Shown here: positions 17,823 to 27,360 of the stretch, in pieces
Numbering within the stretch: the first letter of the stretch is position 1
Layout: each line of letters begins with the position of its first letter
Source of the DNA: Clostridiales bacterium
GTDB lineage: Bacteria > Bacillota > Clostridia > Oscillospirales > Oscillospiraceae
Assembly (NCBI GenBank): GCA_022785125.1
Contig: JALFRA010000027.1
Location: 45,685 to 109,684, forward strand
Length of the DNA: 64,000 bases
Direction of reading: 5' to 3'
The notes under the pieces: model-generated
What the model saw: only the letters and a program-made list of their open reading frames with translations
Told to the model about the DNA's origin: nothing
Database searches by the model: none
Program-made: the position numbers and the translations under genes

Positions 17823-18269
17823 TTACTGCTCAGCCACCACTACCTTCAGGGTACCGGTGACCTCGTAGCCCAGCTTCACCTTCAGCTCATAGGTGCCAAA
17901 GGCCTTGATGGGCTCATCCTGAACGATCTTGGTCTTCTGAACGGTAATGCCGTGCTGGGCGGAGAGGGCGTCGGCGATCTCCTTGGTGGTGACGGCGCCG
18001 AAGAGCCGGCCGCCGTTGCCCGCCTTGGCGGACACCTTGACGGAGAGTTCCTTCAGCTTGGCGGCGGTGGCCTCGGCCTCCGCCTTCTCGGCGGCCATCT
18101 GGGCGGCCTTGGCCTTCTCCTGCATCTTCATGGTGTTGATATTCTCCGCGGTGGCCAGAACCGCCAGCTTGCGGGGAAGAAGGAAGTTGCGGGCGTAGCC
18201 GTCGCTGGCCTCGATCATCTGGCCCTTCTTGCCCTGTCCCTTCACGTCCTGCTGCAAAATCACTTTCAT
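17823..18269 (-). CDS. rplI: 50S ribosomal protein L9
   Basis: 148 aa from the ATG at 18267-18269. The opening MKVILQQDVKGQGKKGQMIE and the GYARNFLLPRKLA segment are the L9 signature. A long connecting helix (EKAKAAQMAAEKAEAEATAA) leads to the C-terminal domain with RLFGAVTTKEIADAL. L9 sits at the base of the L1 stalk. The gene lies between gdpP and dnaB, the usual order. Confidence 0.96.
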   Translation of the reverse strand: MKVILQQDVKGQGKKGQMIEASDGYARNFLLPRKLAVLATAENINTMKMQEKAKAAQMAAEKAEAEATAAKLKELSVKVSAKAGNGGRLFGAVTTKEIADALSAQHGITVQKTKIVQDEPIKAFGTYELKVKLGYEVTGTLKVVVAEQ

Positions 18270-18443
18270 GGTAATTCGTCCTTTCTGGGTTAACGATTCA
18301 ATGTTGTTACGCTGCACGCCCTCCGCGACGGGCAGCTGCTTACCGCTCCGCGAAAAATGCCGCTCCGGGCTTTGCCCGTCGCCTGTTTTTTCGTCTGCGC
18401 GGTTCGCTGCTGCCCTGCTCCCGGGCGTCTCCGCGCTTCCCGA

Positions 18444-20438
18444 TTATTCGTCTTCTAAATACTGGTCGATGGCCTGGAGGAGCAGCTTGGTCACCTCGTC
18501 CACCGTCTTGCCGGGGACCTGGGCGCCTGCGGTGGCGGCGTTGCCGCCGCCGCCCAGCTTCTCCAGCACCACCTGTACGTTCACATCCCCCATGCTCCGG
18601 GCGGAGAGAATGACCCGCCCCTCATTATCGGGGAAGAGGACGAAGGAGGTGTCGATGCCCGAGATGTTTAAGAGCTCATCGGCGGCCTGGGCGGCTGTAA
18701 TGCGGCCCACGGTGTGGTCCACCCGGGCCACGGCAATGCCGTCCTTATACATCCGGGCGGTCTGGATGATGTCGTACCGGGCGATGGTACCCTCCAGGTC
18801 GTTCTGGAACAGCTTCTTTACGTCGCCGGTGTCGGCGCCGGAGCGGCGCAGGAAGGCCGCCGCCTCAAAGGTGCGGCTGCCGGTGCGCATGGTAAATTGC
18901 TTGGTGTCCAGCACCATGCCTGCCAACAGGGCCTCCGCCTCGATCTTCAGCAGATCCGCCGGCTCCAGCAGATACTGGGACAGCTCGGTGACCAGTTCAC
19001 TGGCGGAGGAGGCGTAGGGCTCGTGGAAGTTGAGGGCGGCGTCGGCGATATAGGAGGAGGCCCGGCGGTGGTGGTCGATGACCGCCACCTTGTGGACCGC
19101 CTCCAGCAGGTCCTGGCTCACCACTTGCTCGGGTCGGTTGGTGTCCACCACCACCAGCAGGCAGTTGGAGTCGGCCAGCAGAATGGCGTCCTGGGGGGAG
19201 AGGAACACATCCTTGTACTCAGGGACCTGGCTCAGCCGGTCGCTCATCTCGCTGGCTGGGTTGACTCCCGGCTCCCGCACGATGTGGACCGGTGTGCCCT
19301 TCTTCCGGGCCATGGCGCACACGCCGGCGGCGGCGCCGATACAGTCCAGATCGGGGTACTTGTGGCCCATGACGAACACGGTGGAGGCGTCGGCCATCAG
19401 CTCGCCCAGGGCGTTGGCCATGACCCGGCTCTTCACCTTGGTGCGCTTCTCCAGCTCCTTGGTGCGTCCGCCGAAGAACTCGAAGTTGAACTTGTTCTTG
19501 ACCACCACCTGGTCGCCGCCCCGGCTGAGGGCCATTTCCACCGACAGAGCGGCGTACTGGAACAAATCGCCCAGGTTGTCACCGTCCTTGCCAATGCCGA
19601 TGGACAGGGTGGCCTGAATGCCCGAGGGGCTGGTCACCTGCCGCACGGTGTCCAGAATCGAGAACTTGCCCTCCTGGAACTGGGCCAGGAAGCGCTCCTC
19701 AAAGAGGAAGAGGTAGCGGTCCCGCTCATACCGGGTAAACACACCCTGGGCGGGGGCCACCCACTGGGCCAGCCGGTCGTCGATCTCGCTGCGCATGGCC
19801 GACTTGGCGCTGTCGTTGGCGCCTTTCATCAGCTCCTCATAGTTGTCCACCGTGAGGATGGCCACCACGGGGCGGGTGGCGTAGTACTCGTCCCGCACCA
19901 GAGCAAAATCGGTGACATCCACCCAGTAGGTGGTGGCCAGGTAGCCACGGGCGCCCTGGTCCTGAGTACGGACCAGATGGCCGAACACCAAAAACCGCCG
20001 GTCCCCGATGGGGACTTCGGTGGGGCACTCGGTCTTACCCTCCATCAGCCAGCGGGAGGAGAAGTCGGGCACCGCCGCCGTGATCTTGACGTCAAAGAGG
20101 TGCTCCCGCTCCCCGGTGATCTGGAGGAACCGGTCGTTGGACCAGATGACCTCGTCATTTTCCGGACGGAAGATGACCATGGGCAGGGGGGCGTTCACCA
20201 TGGTGTCCTTGGTGGCCGAGTCCATGTTGCAGGTCACGTTTTCAATGTACTTTAAAATCTCTTTCTGCCGCAGTGCGTTGCTGCGGCGGAAGTAGAGGTA
20301 GAGCATGACCACCATCGCCAGCTCCCCCACCGCGACGGGAACGGAGAAAAAAGCGGTGATAATGGAAAATAACACCAGACAGAGGAAATACAGCCTCAGA
20401 CTGGGCTCTACCAGATGAGTTAGCTTATTCTTACGCAT
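18444..20438 (-). CDS. gdpP: Cyclic-di-AMP phosphodiesterase GdpP
   Basis: 664 aa from the ATG at 20436-20438, preceded by GGGAGG. Two membrane helices occupy residues 14-50. A PAS-like domain (about 85-150) and a degenerate GGDEF domain (about 170-300, with SIGIGKDG and [10 protein letters not shown]) follow. The DHH phosphodiesterase region carries [23 protein letters not shown] and VIDHHRR. The DHHA1 end is Gly-rich ([15 protein letters not shown]). The enzyme degrades c-di-AMP and so affects osmotic and wall homeostasis. Confidence 0.95.
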   Translation of the reverse strand: MRKNKLTHLVEPSLRLYFLCLVLFSIITAFFSVPVAVGELAMVVMLYLYFRRSNALRQKEILKYIENVTCNMDSATKDTMVNAPLPMVIFRPENDEVIWSNDRFLQITGEREHLFDVKITAAVPDFSSRWLMEGKTECPTEVPIGDRRFLVFGHLVRTQDQGARGYLATTYWVDVTDFALVRDEYYATRPVVAILTVDNYEELMKGANDSAKSAMRSEIDDRLAQWVAPAQGVFTRYERDRYLFLFEERFLAQFQEGKFSILDTVRQVTSPSGIQATLSIGIGKDGDNLGDLFQYAALSVEMALSRGGDQVVVKNKFNFEFFGGRTKELEKRTKVKSRVMANALGELMADASTVFVMGHKYPDLDCIGAAAGVCAMARKKGTPVHIVREPGVNPASEMSDRLSQVPEYKDVFLSPQDAILLADSNCLLVVVDTNRPEQVVSQDLLEAVHKVAVIDHHRRASSYIADAALNFHEPYASSASELVTELSQYLLEPADLLKIEAEALLAGMVLDTKQFTMRTGSRTFEAAAFLRRSGADTGDVKKLFQNDLEGTIARYDIIQTARMYKDGIAVARVDHTVGRITAAQAADELLNISGIDTSFVLFPDNEGRVILSARSMGDVNVQVVLEKLGGGGNAATAGAQVPGKTVDEVTKLLLQAIDQYLEDE

Positions 20439-20478
20439 AGGGACCTCCCAACTGCGATCAAATACAGGATGACACGTT

Positions 20479-20507
20479 ATTATATCAAACAAGAGCAGCA
20501 AAAACAA
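20479..20507 (-). promoter_or_regulatory. Promoter for gdpP-rplI-dnaB
   Basis: On the minus strand TTGTTT (20502-20507), a 17-base spacer and a perfect TATAAT (20479-20484) lie about 40 bases upstream of gdpP. Confidence 0.65.
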
Positions 20508-20547
20508 GTGCGGCAGAACGGGTTTTCCTGTCTGCGCCCTCCTCTGG

Positions 20548-20576
20548 TTGCAAAAAAGTCCGGAGCGTGCTATCCT
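20548..20576 (+). promoter_or_regulatory. Promoter for the Crp/Fnr regulator gene
   Basis: TTGCAA (20548-20553), a 17-base spacer and TATCCT (20571-20576), 21 bases before the ATG at 20598. It diverges from the gdpP promoter. Confidence 0.55.
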
Positions 20577-20597
20577 TGCGGGCAAGGAGGTGGGACC

Positions 20598-21272
20598 ATG
20601 GAGGACCGTGAGATCCTGGCGGGCTGCGTACTCTTCCGGAGCCTGGAGCCGGAGAAGGTGATGCCGCTGCTGGGCGGGCGGCGGGAGGAGTATCCCGCCA
20701 ACCGGGTGGTCATTCAGGAAGGGGAGCGGGTGGACAAGCTGGAGGTGCTGCTCTCCGGCGCCATGCGGGCAGTCCGGCTGGACGCCGACGGCTCGGAATT
20801 TCTCTATCAGCAGCTTTTTCCTGGCTATCTGGTGGCGGGAGAGGTGGCCTGCACCCCCAGGCGGACCAGCCCCTACTCGGTCTGCACCCTGGAGCACTGT
20901 ACCACCTGGAGCGTTCCTGCGGACCGGCTGAGCGACCCCGCCCTGCCGGCAGAGCTGCGGCTGGCCCTGCTGGGCAATCTGCTCCACTTCGTATCCAACC
21001 AGAATATCCGAAAATATTATAAAATTGACGCTCTTTCGGTGAAAAGCGCCAGACAGCGCATTTTGAAGTACCTTACCGCCCAGGCCGGTCGGTCGGGGAG
21101 CACCACCTTTACCATCCCCTTCGACCGGGAGGCCATGGCCAACTACCTCTGCCTCAACCGCTCTGTCCTCTCCCATACCCTGAAGGAGCTGGAAGGGGAA
21201 GGGGTGCTCACCTTCCGCAAGAATCGGTTTACGCTTTTTCCAGAAAAGTTGTCCGGACAACATACCGGGTGA
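20598..21272 (+). CDS. Crp/Fnr family transcriptional regulator
   Basis: 224 aa from the ATG at 20598, which has AAGGAGG eight bases upstream; an earlier in-frame start would include the promoter. Residues about 10-115 form the cyclic-nucleotide-binding fold ([34 protein letters not shown]). The long dimer helix is at 125-150, and a Crp-type helix-turn-helix lies at about 175-205 ([20 protein letters not shown]). No FNR-type N-terminal cysteine cluster is seen, so the effector is unknown. Its gene ends with a perfect TTGTCCGGACAA palindrome, the likely site controlling the following modA operon. Confidence 0.88.
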   Translation: MEDREILAGCVLFRSLEPEKVMPLLGGRREEYPANRVVIQEGERVDKLEVLLSGAMRAVRLDADGSEFLYQQLFPGYLVAGEVACTPRRTSPYSVCTLEHCTTWSVPADRLSDPALPAELRLALLGNLLHFVSNQNIRKYYKIDALSVKSARQRILKYLTAQAGRSGSTTFTIPFDREAMANYLCLNRSVLSHTLKELEGEGVLTFRKNRFTLFPEKLSGQHTG

Positions 21273-21289
21273 GGGGATTTTGGTATACT
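21249..21289 (+). promoter_or_regulatory. Promoter with Crp/Fnr-like palindrome at -41.5
   Basis: The palindrome TTGTCCGGACAA lies at 21249-21260 inside the end of the regulator gene. An extended -10, TGG-TATACT (21284-21289), lies downstream with no good -35. If transcription starts seven bases after the -10, the palindrome is centred at about -41.5, the class II activator position. The modA start follows at 21316. Confidence 0.5.
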
Positions 21290-21315
21290 CGTGGCAAACC
21301 TTGGAGGTGTTTGTC

Positions 21316-22137
21316 ATGAAGAAACTGGTATCCCTCACCCTGTCCGCCCTGCTGGCGCTGTCCATGCTGGCGGGCTGCTCCAACCCTGCCCCGGCGGGGA
21401 CCACGCCGTCCGCCCCGGAGACGACCCCCGCCGCTGTGGAGACCACCCCGGCTGTTACTGATCTCAGCGGGCACACCCTGCTGGTCTTCTGCGGCGCGGG
21501 CATGAAGGACCCCTTTGCTGAGATCGCCCAGGCTTTCCAGGATCAGACCGGCTGCACGGTGGAGGTAACCTACGCCAATGCCGCCCAGATCCAGACCCAG
21601 ATCAATACTGCCAAGGAGGGCGACTTCTTTATCGCCGGCTCCGAGCAGGAGGTGAAGCCGGTGGCTGAGCTGGTGGAGTCCTCCACCCCTCTGGTGCGTC
21701 ATATCCCGGTGATCGCGGTGCAGAAGGGCAATCCTCTGAATATCACCGGTCCCGCCGACCTGGCCAAGGAGGGGGTCCGTGTGGTCATCGGCGACCCGGA
21801 GGCCACCCCCATCGGCAAGATCGCCGTAAAACTCTTTGAGGACTTGGGCATTACCGATACGGTAGATATCGTGTCCAATACCGCCACCGCTCCCGCCATG
21901 ACCACCGCTCTGGCCGCCGATGAGTGCGACGCCATCATCGTGTGGAAGGAGAACGTCAACGCCGACCAGGGAGAGATCGTGGACAGTGCCGACATGGAGG
22001 GCTACATCAAGACCATCCCCGCCGCCCGGCTGACCTGCTCGGCGGACGCTGAGGCTTCCGACGCCTTCGCGGAATTTCTGAACAGCCAGACCGCCCAGGA
22101 CATCTGGACCAGCTATGGCTATGAACTGGCGGGATAA
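21316..22137 (+). CDS. modA: Molybdate/tungstate-type substrate-binding lipoprotein ModA
   Basis: 273 aa from the ATG at 21316, which follows TTGGAGG. A lipoprotein signal ends with LAGC at about residue 20, then a Thr/Pro-rich linker to residue 55. The body is a periplasmic-binding fold of the ModA family ([50 protein letters not shown]). It should deliver an oxyanion to the permease encoded next, with which it overlaps by 23 bases. Molybdate, tungstate or another anion cannot be told apart from the sequence. Confidence 0.85.
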   Translation: MKKLVSLTLSALLALSMLAGCSNPAPAGTTPSAPETTPAAVETTPAVTDLSGHTLLVFCGAGMKDPFAEIAQAFQDQTGCTVEVTYANAAQIQTQINTAKEGDFFIAGSEQEVKPVAELVESSTPLVRHIPVIAVQKGNPLNITGPADLAKEGVRVVIGDPEATPIGKIAVKLFEDLGITDTVDIVSNTATAPAMTTALAADECDAIIVWKENVNADQGEIVDSADMEGYIKTIPAARLTCSADAEASDAFAEFLNSQTAQDIWTSYGYELAG

Positions 22138-22921
22138 ATGCCCGTTAAAGCCCTTTGAGTGGTGTTTTCTGTTGCTGCTGCTGGCGGTGCTGCTCTATGT
22201 GGCGGCCAGCCTGTGGGGGGTGGTGGTCGGCGGCCTGCCCAATCTGGGCCGTGCCCTGGCCGACGGGGAGATCCGGTTTGCCGTGGGGCTGAGTCTGTGG
22301 ACGACCACCGTATCCACACTGCTGTGCATCCTCATCGGTATCCCCTGCGCCTATCTGCTGGCTTTCACGCCCCTGCCCGGCAAGCGGTGGGCGGAGGCCC
22401 TGCTGGAGCTGCCTCTGGCCCTGCCCTATCTGGTGCTGGGCCTGTGCCTGCTCACCCTCTTTTCTTCCCCCTTCGGCAAGGCCCTGAAAGAGCTGGGCCT
22501 GCGGCTGGTGTTTGACCCCAAGGGCATTGTGGCGGTCCATCTGCTCATCAACCTGCCCTTTGTGATCCACCTGGCTGCCCAGGCCTTCCGGCAGATCGAC
22601 CCGGAGCTCCCCCTGACCGCCCAGACCCTGGGGGCCACCCGGTTCCAGGCCTTTCGCCACATCACCCTCCCCCTGTGCCGCCCGGCCCTGCTGTCGGCCT
22701 TCCTGCTGGCCTGGAGCCGGGGCATGGGGGAGTTTGGCGCCACCCTGATGCTGGTGGGGGTCACCCGGCTGAAAACCGAGACCCTGCCCGCCAGCATCTA
22801 CCTCAATATCTCTACCGGCGACAATGGCATGGCGCTGGCGGCGGCTCTGCTGCTGCTTCTGCTCTCCCTGGCGGTCCAGGGGGTGAGCCGTCTGGCCGGA
22901 GGAAAAGGAAGGGATCTGTAA
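22115..22921 (+). CDS. ABC transporter permease, ModB type
   Basis: 268 aa; the first ATG is at 22115 and a second, equally possible, at 22121. Six hydrophobic segments are visible, with the inner-membrane-protein signature at about 170-195 ([20 protein letters not shown]) and the [11 protein letters not shown] motif typical of ModB and CysT/W. It starts inside modA, so the two are translationally coupled. No ATP-binding subunit gene follows: the next gene, two bases downstream, encodes a DUF364 protein. The ATPase must be encoded elsewhere or borrowed. Confidence 0.88.
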   Translation: MAMNWRDKCPLKPFEWCFLLLLLAVLLYVAASLWGVVVGGLPNLGRALADGEIRFAVGLSLWTTTVSTLLCILIGIPCAYLLAFTPLPGKRWAEALLELPLALPYLVLGLCLLTLFSSPFGKALKELGLRLVFDPKGIVAVHLLINLPFVIHLAAQAFRQIDPELPLTAQTLGATRFQAFRHITLPLCRPALLSAFLLAWSRGMGEFGATLMLVGVTRLKTETLPASIYLNISTGDNGMALAAALLLLLLSLAVQGVSRLAGGKGRDL

Positions 22922-22922
22922 C

Positions 22923-23678
22923 ATGGACCGGCATACCCTGTACGAGACCCTGCGCGCCGCCCTGGCCGCCGCCCTGGAGGAGCACGGCCTCACCGGCTCG
23001 GCGGTGACCATCAAAGCCCGTGGGCTGACGCCGGAGGAGGCCATCGGCCGTACCCAGCGCACCGACTACCCCATCCTCACTGGTAAGGAGGTCATGCTGA
23101 TGGCCGACTTCCAGGGGGCAAAGGGCCAGGCCTTCACCGATGCCCCCGCCCAGTTTGAGGGGGCTTTGGACCAGGTGCTGGCTTTGGATCTGGAGGGGGA
23201 CCCTCACAGCCGGGGCCTGTTTATCGCCACCCTGAACGCGGTGATGAAGTACCTGGGGCGGGCGGACAACACCGTCCACTGTAAGGACGGCGGGCCGGAG
23301 TTCTGCGCCCGCCACATGGTAGAGTGGGTGGCCGACAGCTACGGCACTCCGAAAATCGCCCTGGTGGGCTTCCAGCCCGCCCTCATCGCCGCCCTGTCCC
23401 GGTGGTTTCCCGTAAAAGTGCTGGACCTGAACCCGGACAACATCGGCAAGATGAAGGACGGCTGCCCGGTGCTGGACGGGGAGGCCGACCGTCAGGCTGT
23501 GGTGGGCTGGGCCGACCTGGTGCTGTGTACCGGCAGCACCCTGTGCAACGGCACCATTGTGGACTATCTGGATCTGGACAAAGAGGTGGTGTTCTTCGGC
23601 ACCACCCTGGCAGGGGCCGCCCCCATTCTGGGGCTGAAGCGGGCCTGCTTTGCCGACCGGAGCCTGGAAGAGGCCTGA
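22923..23678 (+). CDS. DUF364/DUF4213 family putative heavy-metal chelation protein
   Basis: 251 aa. The N-terminal part (about 1-95) fits the enolase-N-like DUF4213. The C-terminal part (about 115-245) fits the Rossmann-like DUF364, with KIALVGFQPALIAAL, VLDLNPDNIG, VLCTGSTLCNGT and the ending FFGTTLAGAAPILGLKRACF. Members are annotated as putative heavy-metal chelation proteins and often lie near metal or cofactor genes. It starts right after the ModB-type permease, so it belongs to the same operon. The biochemical function is unproven. Confidence 0.85.
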   Translation: MDRHTLYETLRAALAAALEEHGLTGSAVTIKARGLTPEEAIGRTQRTDYPILTGKEVMLMADFQGAKGQAFTDAPAQFEGALDQVLALDLEGDPHSRGLFIATLNAVMKYLGRADNTVHCKDGGPEFCARHMVEWVADSYGTPKIALVGFQPALIAALSRWFPVKVLDLNPDNIGKMKDGCPVLDGEADRQAVVGWADLVLCTGSTLCNGTIVDYLDLDKEVVFFGTTLAGAAPILGLKRACFADRSLEEA

Positions 23679-23691
23679 CAGAGGGGAAAAA

Positions 23692-23722
23692 CAAAACGGC
23701 CGCCGAAAGGCGGCCGTTTTTG
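23692..23722. terminator. Bidirectional terminator
   Basis: AAAACGGCCGCC-GAAA-GGCGGCCGTTTTT, a strong stem with a GAAA tetraloop, between the converging DUF364 and pyridoxal kinase genes. Confidence 0.88.
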
Positions 23723-23734
23723 GCGCTTTGGGGA

Positions 23735-24574
23735 TCAGTTCAGGCGCTGGACCAGGTAGGGAATGGCACGCTCAAATTCCACGCCGTACCAGTTGGCGTC
23801 AGGAGATTCCAGGGTACAGCGGATGGACTCCACCGTATAGTCGGCGGCCAGGGCCAGGGCGTCCCCCAGGGACTGGCCCCGGGTGAGGGCGCCCACGCAG
23901 GTGGAGGCAAATACGTCGCCGGTGCCGTGGAAGCTGGCGGGCAGGTGCTGGGTGAAGTAGCTGCCGTACTGGCCGGTGACCTTGTCGTAATACATGACGC
24001 CCAGCTTGCCCGGCTCAAAGCTGACGCCGGTGAGGGCCACATACCGGGGACCCAGGGCGGCCAGAGCCTGGAGCATCTCCTTAATATAGCCCTCGTCATG
24101 CTCCGTGCGGTAGGGCAGGCCGGTGAGCAGGCTGGCCTCGGTGAGGTTGGGCAGGATCAGGTCGGCCTTGGCGCATACCCGGGCCATCTGGGCGGGGAAG
24201 TCGGGCCCGAAAGCGGGGTAAAGCTTGCCGTTGTCCGCCATCACCGGGTCCACCACAATGAGGCTGCCCTCCCGCCGGAAGGCGTCAAAGAAGGCGCACA
24301 CATAGTCGATCTGCTCCGCGGAGGCCAGATAGCCGGTGTAAACGGCGTCAAAACCCAGGCCGCTCTCCTTCCAGTGGGCGGCGATGGGCTCAATCTGGTC
24401 GGTGAGATCCTTGCAGGTGAAGCCGGAGAACATGGTATGGGTGGACAGCACCGCCGTGGGGACGATGGAGCACTCCACACCCATGGCTGAGATGATGGGC
24501 AGGGCTACCGTCAGGGAGCATTTGCCCAGGCAGGAGATATCCTGAATGCTGACGATCCGTTTCAAGAACCGCAC
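23735..24574 (-). CDS. Pyridoxal/pyridoxamine kinase
   Basis: 279 aa. The fold is the ribokinase type: IVSIQDISCLGKCSLTVALP at the start, GYLASAEQIDYV and VVDPVMADNGKLYP in the middle, and FHGTGDVFAST near residue 215, which holds the catalytic Asp and the anion hole. This set of motifs is typical of PdxY/PdxK-like kinases in Clostridia, which phosphorylate B6 vitamers to salvage PLP. It stands alone, convergent with the modA operon. Confidence 0.87.
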   Translation of the reverse strand: MRFLKRIVSIQDISCLGKCSLTVALPIISAMGVECSIVPTAVLSTHTMFSGFTCKDLTDQIEPIAAHWKESGLGFDAVYTGYLASAEQIDYVCAFFDAFRREGSLIVVDPVMADNGKLYPAFGPDFPAQMARVCAKADLILPNLTEASLLTGLPYRTEHDEGYIKEMLQALAALGPRYVALTGVSFEPGKLGVMYYDKVTGQYGSYFTQHLPASFHGTGDVFASTCVGALTRGQSLGDALALAADYTVESIRCTLESPDANWYGVEFERAIPYLVQRLN

Positions 24575-24694
24575 TTCCTTTCTGATTTCGTTGGGTGCAG
24601 TATAACAGAGAAACTGACCTCATTAAAGTGTCACATATTGCTTTTTTGGTAAGGTCAGATCTGGGAAAAACTGCGTGAAGTCCGGTTTCTGCGG

Positions 24695-24751
24695 TTGCAC
24701 ATTGATACACAGGCGTATATAATAAATAAGATCCGGCGAAAAAGCCGGATC
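24695..24751 (+). promoter_or_regulatory. Strong promoter and 5-prime hairpin
   Basis: TTGCAC (24695-24700), a 17-base spacer and a perfect TATAAT (24718-24723). The predicted transcript begins with a hairpin, GATCCGG-CGAAAAAG-CCGGATC (24730-24751), more than 90 bases before the nucleotidyltransferase start. A 5-prime stem like this can protect the mRNA; it has no T run. Confidence 0.7.
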
Positions 24752-24843
24752 TCAGCAAAAAACCTACTATTGTATCACCATTTCCCCCTCCAGCGTTGAG
24801 TTTTGCGCTGCTGGACGGGGAGAGGAAGGAAGGAAACAGAGGC

Positions 24844-25794
24844 ATGAACAAGCCTGTTCTTGTGGTCATGGCGGCGGGCATGGGCAGCCGCTACGGCGGG
24901 CTCAAGCAGATCGACCCCGTGGGGAGCCACGGCCAGATGATCATTGACTATTCCATCTATGACGCCCGGAGGGCCGGGTTTGAGACGGTGGTGTTTGTCA
25001 TCAAGCACCAGATCGAGGACACCTTCAAGGCGGCCATCGGCGACCGGCTCAGCCGTGTGATCGACGTGAAGTACGCCTATCAGGAGCTGGACGACCTGCC
25101 GGAGGGCTACGCCGTGCCGGCCGGCCGGGTGAAGCCCTGGGGCACCTGCCACGCGGTGCTGGCCGCCCGGAAAGTGGTGGACGGACCCTTCGCCGTCATC
25201 AACTCCGACGACTACTACGGCCCCCAGGCCTTCCGGGAGATCTATCAGTACCTGGAGAGCCACCCCGATCAGCCCGGTTGCTATGAGTACGCCATGGTGG
25301 GCTACCGCCTGGGCAACACCGTCACCGAGCACGGCCACGTGGCCCGGGGCGTGTGCGCCGAGGAGGGGGACCACTACCTGAAAGAGGTGGTGGAGCACAC
25401 CCATATTGAGAAGGACGGGGCGGACGCCCGCAGCACCGAGGACGACGGCCAGACCTGGACCCACCTCAGCGGCGACACCATCGTGTCCATGAATCTGTGG
25501 GGCTTTACCCACAGCTTCCTCACCGAGGCTCAAGCCCGGTTCCCCGCCTTCCTGGACAAGGCCCTGGCGGAAAACCCGGAGAAGGGGGAGTACTTCCTGC
25601 CCAGCGTGGTGACCCAGCTGCTGGAGGAGGGCAAGGCCCGGGTGAAGGTGCTCCGCAGCGCCGACAAGTGGTACGGCGTTACCTACCGGGAGGACAAGCC
25701 GGTGGTGGTGGCCGCGGTGAAGGCCATGACCGAGGCAGGTCTCTATCCCGATGATCTGTGGGGTGCGGCAGGTTCCTTCGCCCAGAGCAAGTGA
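24844..25794 (+). CDS. Sugar nucleotidyltransferase
   Basis: 316 aa from the ATG at 24844; the earlier open frame has no good start. The N-terminus LVVMAAGMGSRYGGLKQIDP is the nucleotide-binding signature of NTP-sugar transferases, and VINSDDYYG near residue 120 supplies the metal-binding Asp. The C-terminal part (RVKVLRSADKWYGVTYREDK) is conserved in a clostridial subgroup often annotated only as nucleotidyltransferase. The sugar and nucleotide are not determined. It is a single-gene unit with its own promoter. Confidence 0.82.
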   Translation: MNKPVLVVMAAGMGSRYGGLKQIDPVGSHGQMIIDYSIYDARRAGFETVVFVIKHQIEDTFKAAIGDRLSRVIDVKYAYQELDDLPEGYAVPAGRVKPWGTCHAVLAARKVVDGPFAVINSDDYYGPQAFREIYQYLESHPDQPGCYEYAMVGYRLGNTVTEHGHVARGVCAEEGDHYLKEVVEHTHIEKDGADARSTEDDGQTWTHLSGDTIVSMNLWGFTHSFLTEAQARFPAFLDKALAENPEKGEYFLPSVVTQLLEEGKARVKVLRSADKWYGVTYREDKPVVVAAVKAMTEAGLYPDDLWGAAGSFAQSK

Positions 25795-25853
25795 TGACCC
25801 CTCAGGGAAAAGAATCTGCTGCCGCCGAAACCTTTTAAGGCGGCTTGGACCAT

Positions 25854-25891
25854 AAAAAAATCACATCCGCCAAAACGAATGTGATTTTTTT
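25854..25891. terminator. Bidirectional terminator
   Basis: AAAAAAATCACATTCG-type arm (with one mismatch) and its complement ending in seven T serve the converging nucleotidyltransferase and serpin genes. A second, weaker GCCGCC/GGCGGC hairpin precedes it at 25820-25844. Confidence 0.85.
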
Positions 25892-25899
25892 ATGGAGCG

Positions 25900-27360
25900 C
25901 TATCCGGGTTGGTTGACCACCCCGGCAAAGAGAGGCTGCCCCTGGCTGCTGGTGAGCAGGAAGAGGAAAGGCCGGTCCAGAGTGAAGTCCACCTCGTCCT
26001 CCGGCGGCATACTGCCCCCCCCCATGGCCATGACGGTGAAGGCGGCGGCGGTGAGGCCCTCCTCGTCCACCATCACCCGGGCGGCGTGGGTGGCCTGGGT
26101 GACAGAAATGTCCTCCACAGCTTCCGTCATGGGGGTGAAGTCGGACACCGCCGGGTCGAACACATCGGTGATCCCCATGGCCTGTAAGCCCTCGATCAGA
26201 TCCAGCTGGCCGGATACGTCGAACTTGGGCATGGACAGGTTGACTCTGAGGTATTTCTGGTTTTCCCACTCCCCGTTGGAGAGCAGGAACTCCATGGCCT
26301 CCGGGTCGGCCAGCAGCTGGTCTACGCTCACCCCTTCGTCGGGCAGCACCATCCACAGGGTGCCGCCGTACAGCACGGATTTCCCCACAGAGGAGAACTG
26401 ATCCCCCCAGTAGTAGGTATCGGAGGAGAAGCTGTGCATGAAGTCGCACTTTACGTCCCTGTCGGGAGCGTGAAACGTGTCGGGGGCGGTGTTGGCCGGG
26501 TTGAACTCCTGGGCCCACCGGCCCTGGTAGTAGACGGTGGTGGCCAGAGCCAGCACCGTGTTTGGATCCAGGCTTACCTGGCCCGCCGCCTCCTTCAAAA
26601 GACCGCCGGTCTGGTCGTTGAGCCAGGCTTGCAGGGCCTGATCCAGCTTCGCCGAGCCCATCTCCCCCTGGTAGGAGGAGGCGTAGTAGGTGTCCGCCAG
26701 GGTGTCTAGGGTGGACTGGACGAAGGGCACATCCTCATTGAGCCACAGGGAGGAGGCCAGTACGCTGGTCAGCATCCCGTCGTCGTTGTAGTTGGCGTTC
26801 CACAGGGCCTTGGCCTGAGTGCGCAGGGTGTCGATGCTGTCGTGACCCAGCAGGTCCAGGATCTGCTGGCGGCTGCTGCCGTCGGTGAGCTCGGCCAGCA
26901 TCCCCAGGGCGAAGTAGATGTTCATGGGGGAGCAGACCTTGTTTTCCGTTCCGCCGTCCCCCAGGAACTGGCGCAGGGCGGCGGCATAGTATCCGTTCAG
27001 GCCGCTGCCATAGCCCTCAGGCTGATTCTGCTGGGCGTTGTGGTCTTCCCGCCAGGCGTCGTGGTCGGCGCTCCAGCGGTCAAAATCCAGGGTGCCGTCG
27101 GGGTTCAGATAGTCTGCCTCGTTGGGGTAGGGGGCCATTTCCGGATACTCCGCCACCGCCAGGGCGGAGGCATGGCCCATCAGGGGACCCCCTCCTGGCC
27201 ACAGCACGATGCCGATGACGATGGCGGCGGCCGCCGCCACGGCGGTAAGCCCCATCCACAGGGGACGGCGGCGGGGTGTTTTTTGAGGCGGTTTATCTGC
27301 CCGGGCCACCAGCTCCGGGTCCACGTGCTCCAGGCTGTCCAGCAGTTCGTCCGCTTTCAT
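25900..27360 (-). CDS. Membrane-anchored serpin in the anti-sigma position
   Basis: 486 aa. Residues 1-33 are cytoplasmic and charged (MKADELLDSLEHVDPELVAR...RRRP). One membrane helix follows at about 36-54 (GLTAVAAAAAIVIGIVLW), then a serpin domain outside from about 125 to 485. Serpin marks include NKVCSPMNIYFALGML, LALATTVYYQGRW and VNLSMPKFDVSG. The hinge EEGLTAAAFT reads as P17-P8, and the strand after the reactive loop is FTLDRPFLFLL. Counting from the hinge puts P1-P1-prime near Gly-Ser. P14 is Leu, which is unusual for an inhibitory serpin. The start overlaps the stop of the sigma factor gene by four bases. The short cytoplasmic part plus helix resembles an anti-sigma anchor. Confidence 0.85.
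   Translation of the reverse strand: MKADELLDSLEHVDPELVARADKPPQKTPRRRPLWMGLTAVAAAAAIVIGIVLWPGGGPLMGHASALAVAEYPEMAPYPNEADYLNPDGTLDFDRWSADHDAWREDHNAQQNQPEGYGSGLNGYYAAALRQFLGDGGTENKVCSPMNIYFALGMLAELTDGSSRQQILDLLGHDSIDTLRTQAKALWNANYNDDGMLTSVLASSLWLNEDVPFVQSTLDTLADTYYASSYQGEMGSAKLDQALQAWLNDQTGGLLKEAAGQVSLDPNTVLALATTVYYQGRWAQEFNPANTAPDTFHAPDRDVKCDFMHSFSSDTYYWGDQFSSVGKSVLYGGTLWMVLPDEGVSVDQLLADPEAMEFLLSNGEWENQKYLRVNLSMPKFDVSGQLDLIEGLQAMGITDVFDPAVSDFTPMTEAVEDISVTQATHAARVMVDEEGLTAAAFTVMAMGGGSMPPEDEVDFTLDRPFLFLLTSSQGQPLFAGVVNQPG

Noticed and set aside
20439..21503. Upstream extension of gdpP to more than 1000 residues
   Set aside because: It would lie antisense to the Crp/Fnr gene; the ATG at 20436-20438 has GGGAGG and starts a normal membrane helix pair.
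22923..23678. DUF364 gene as the missing ModC ATPase
   Set aside because: No Walker A, signature or Walker B motif is present; the fold motifs are those of the chelation family.
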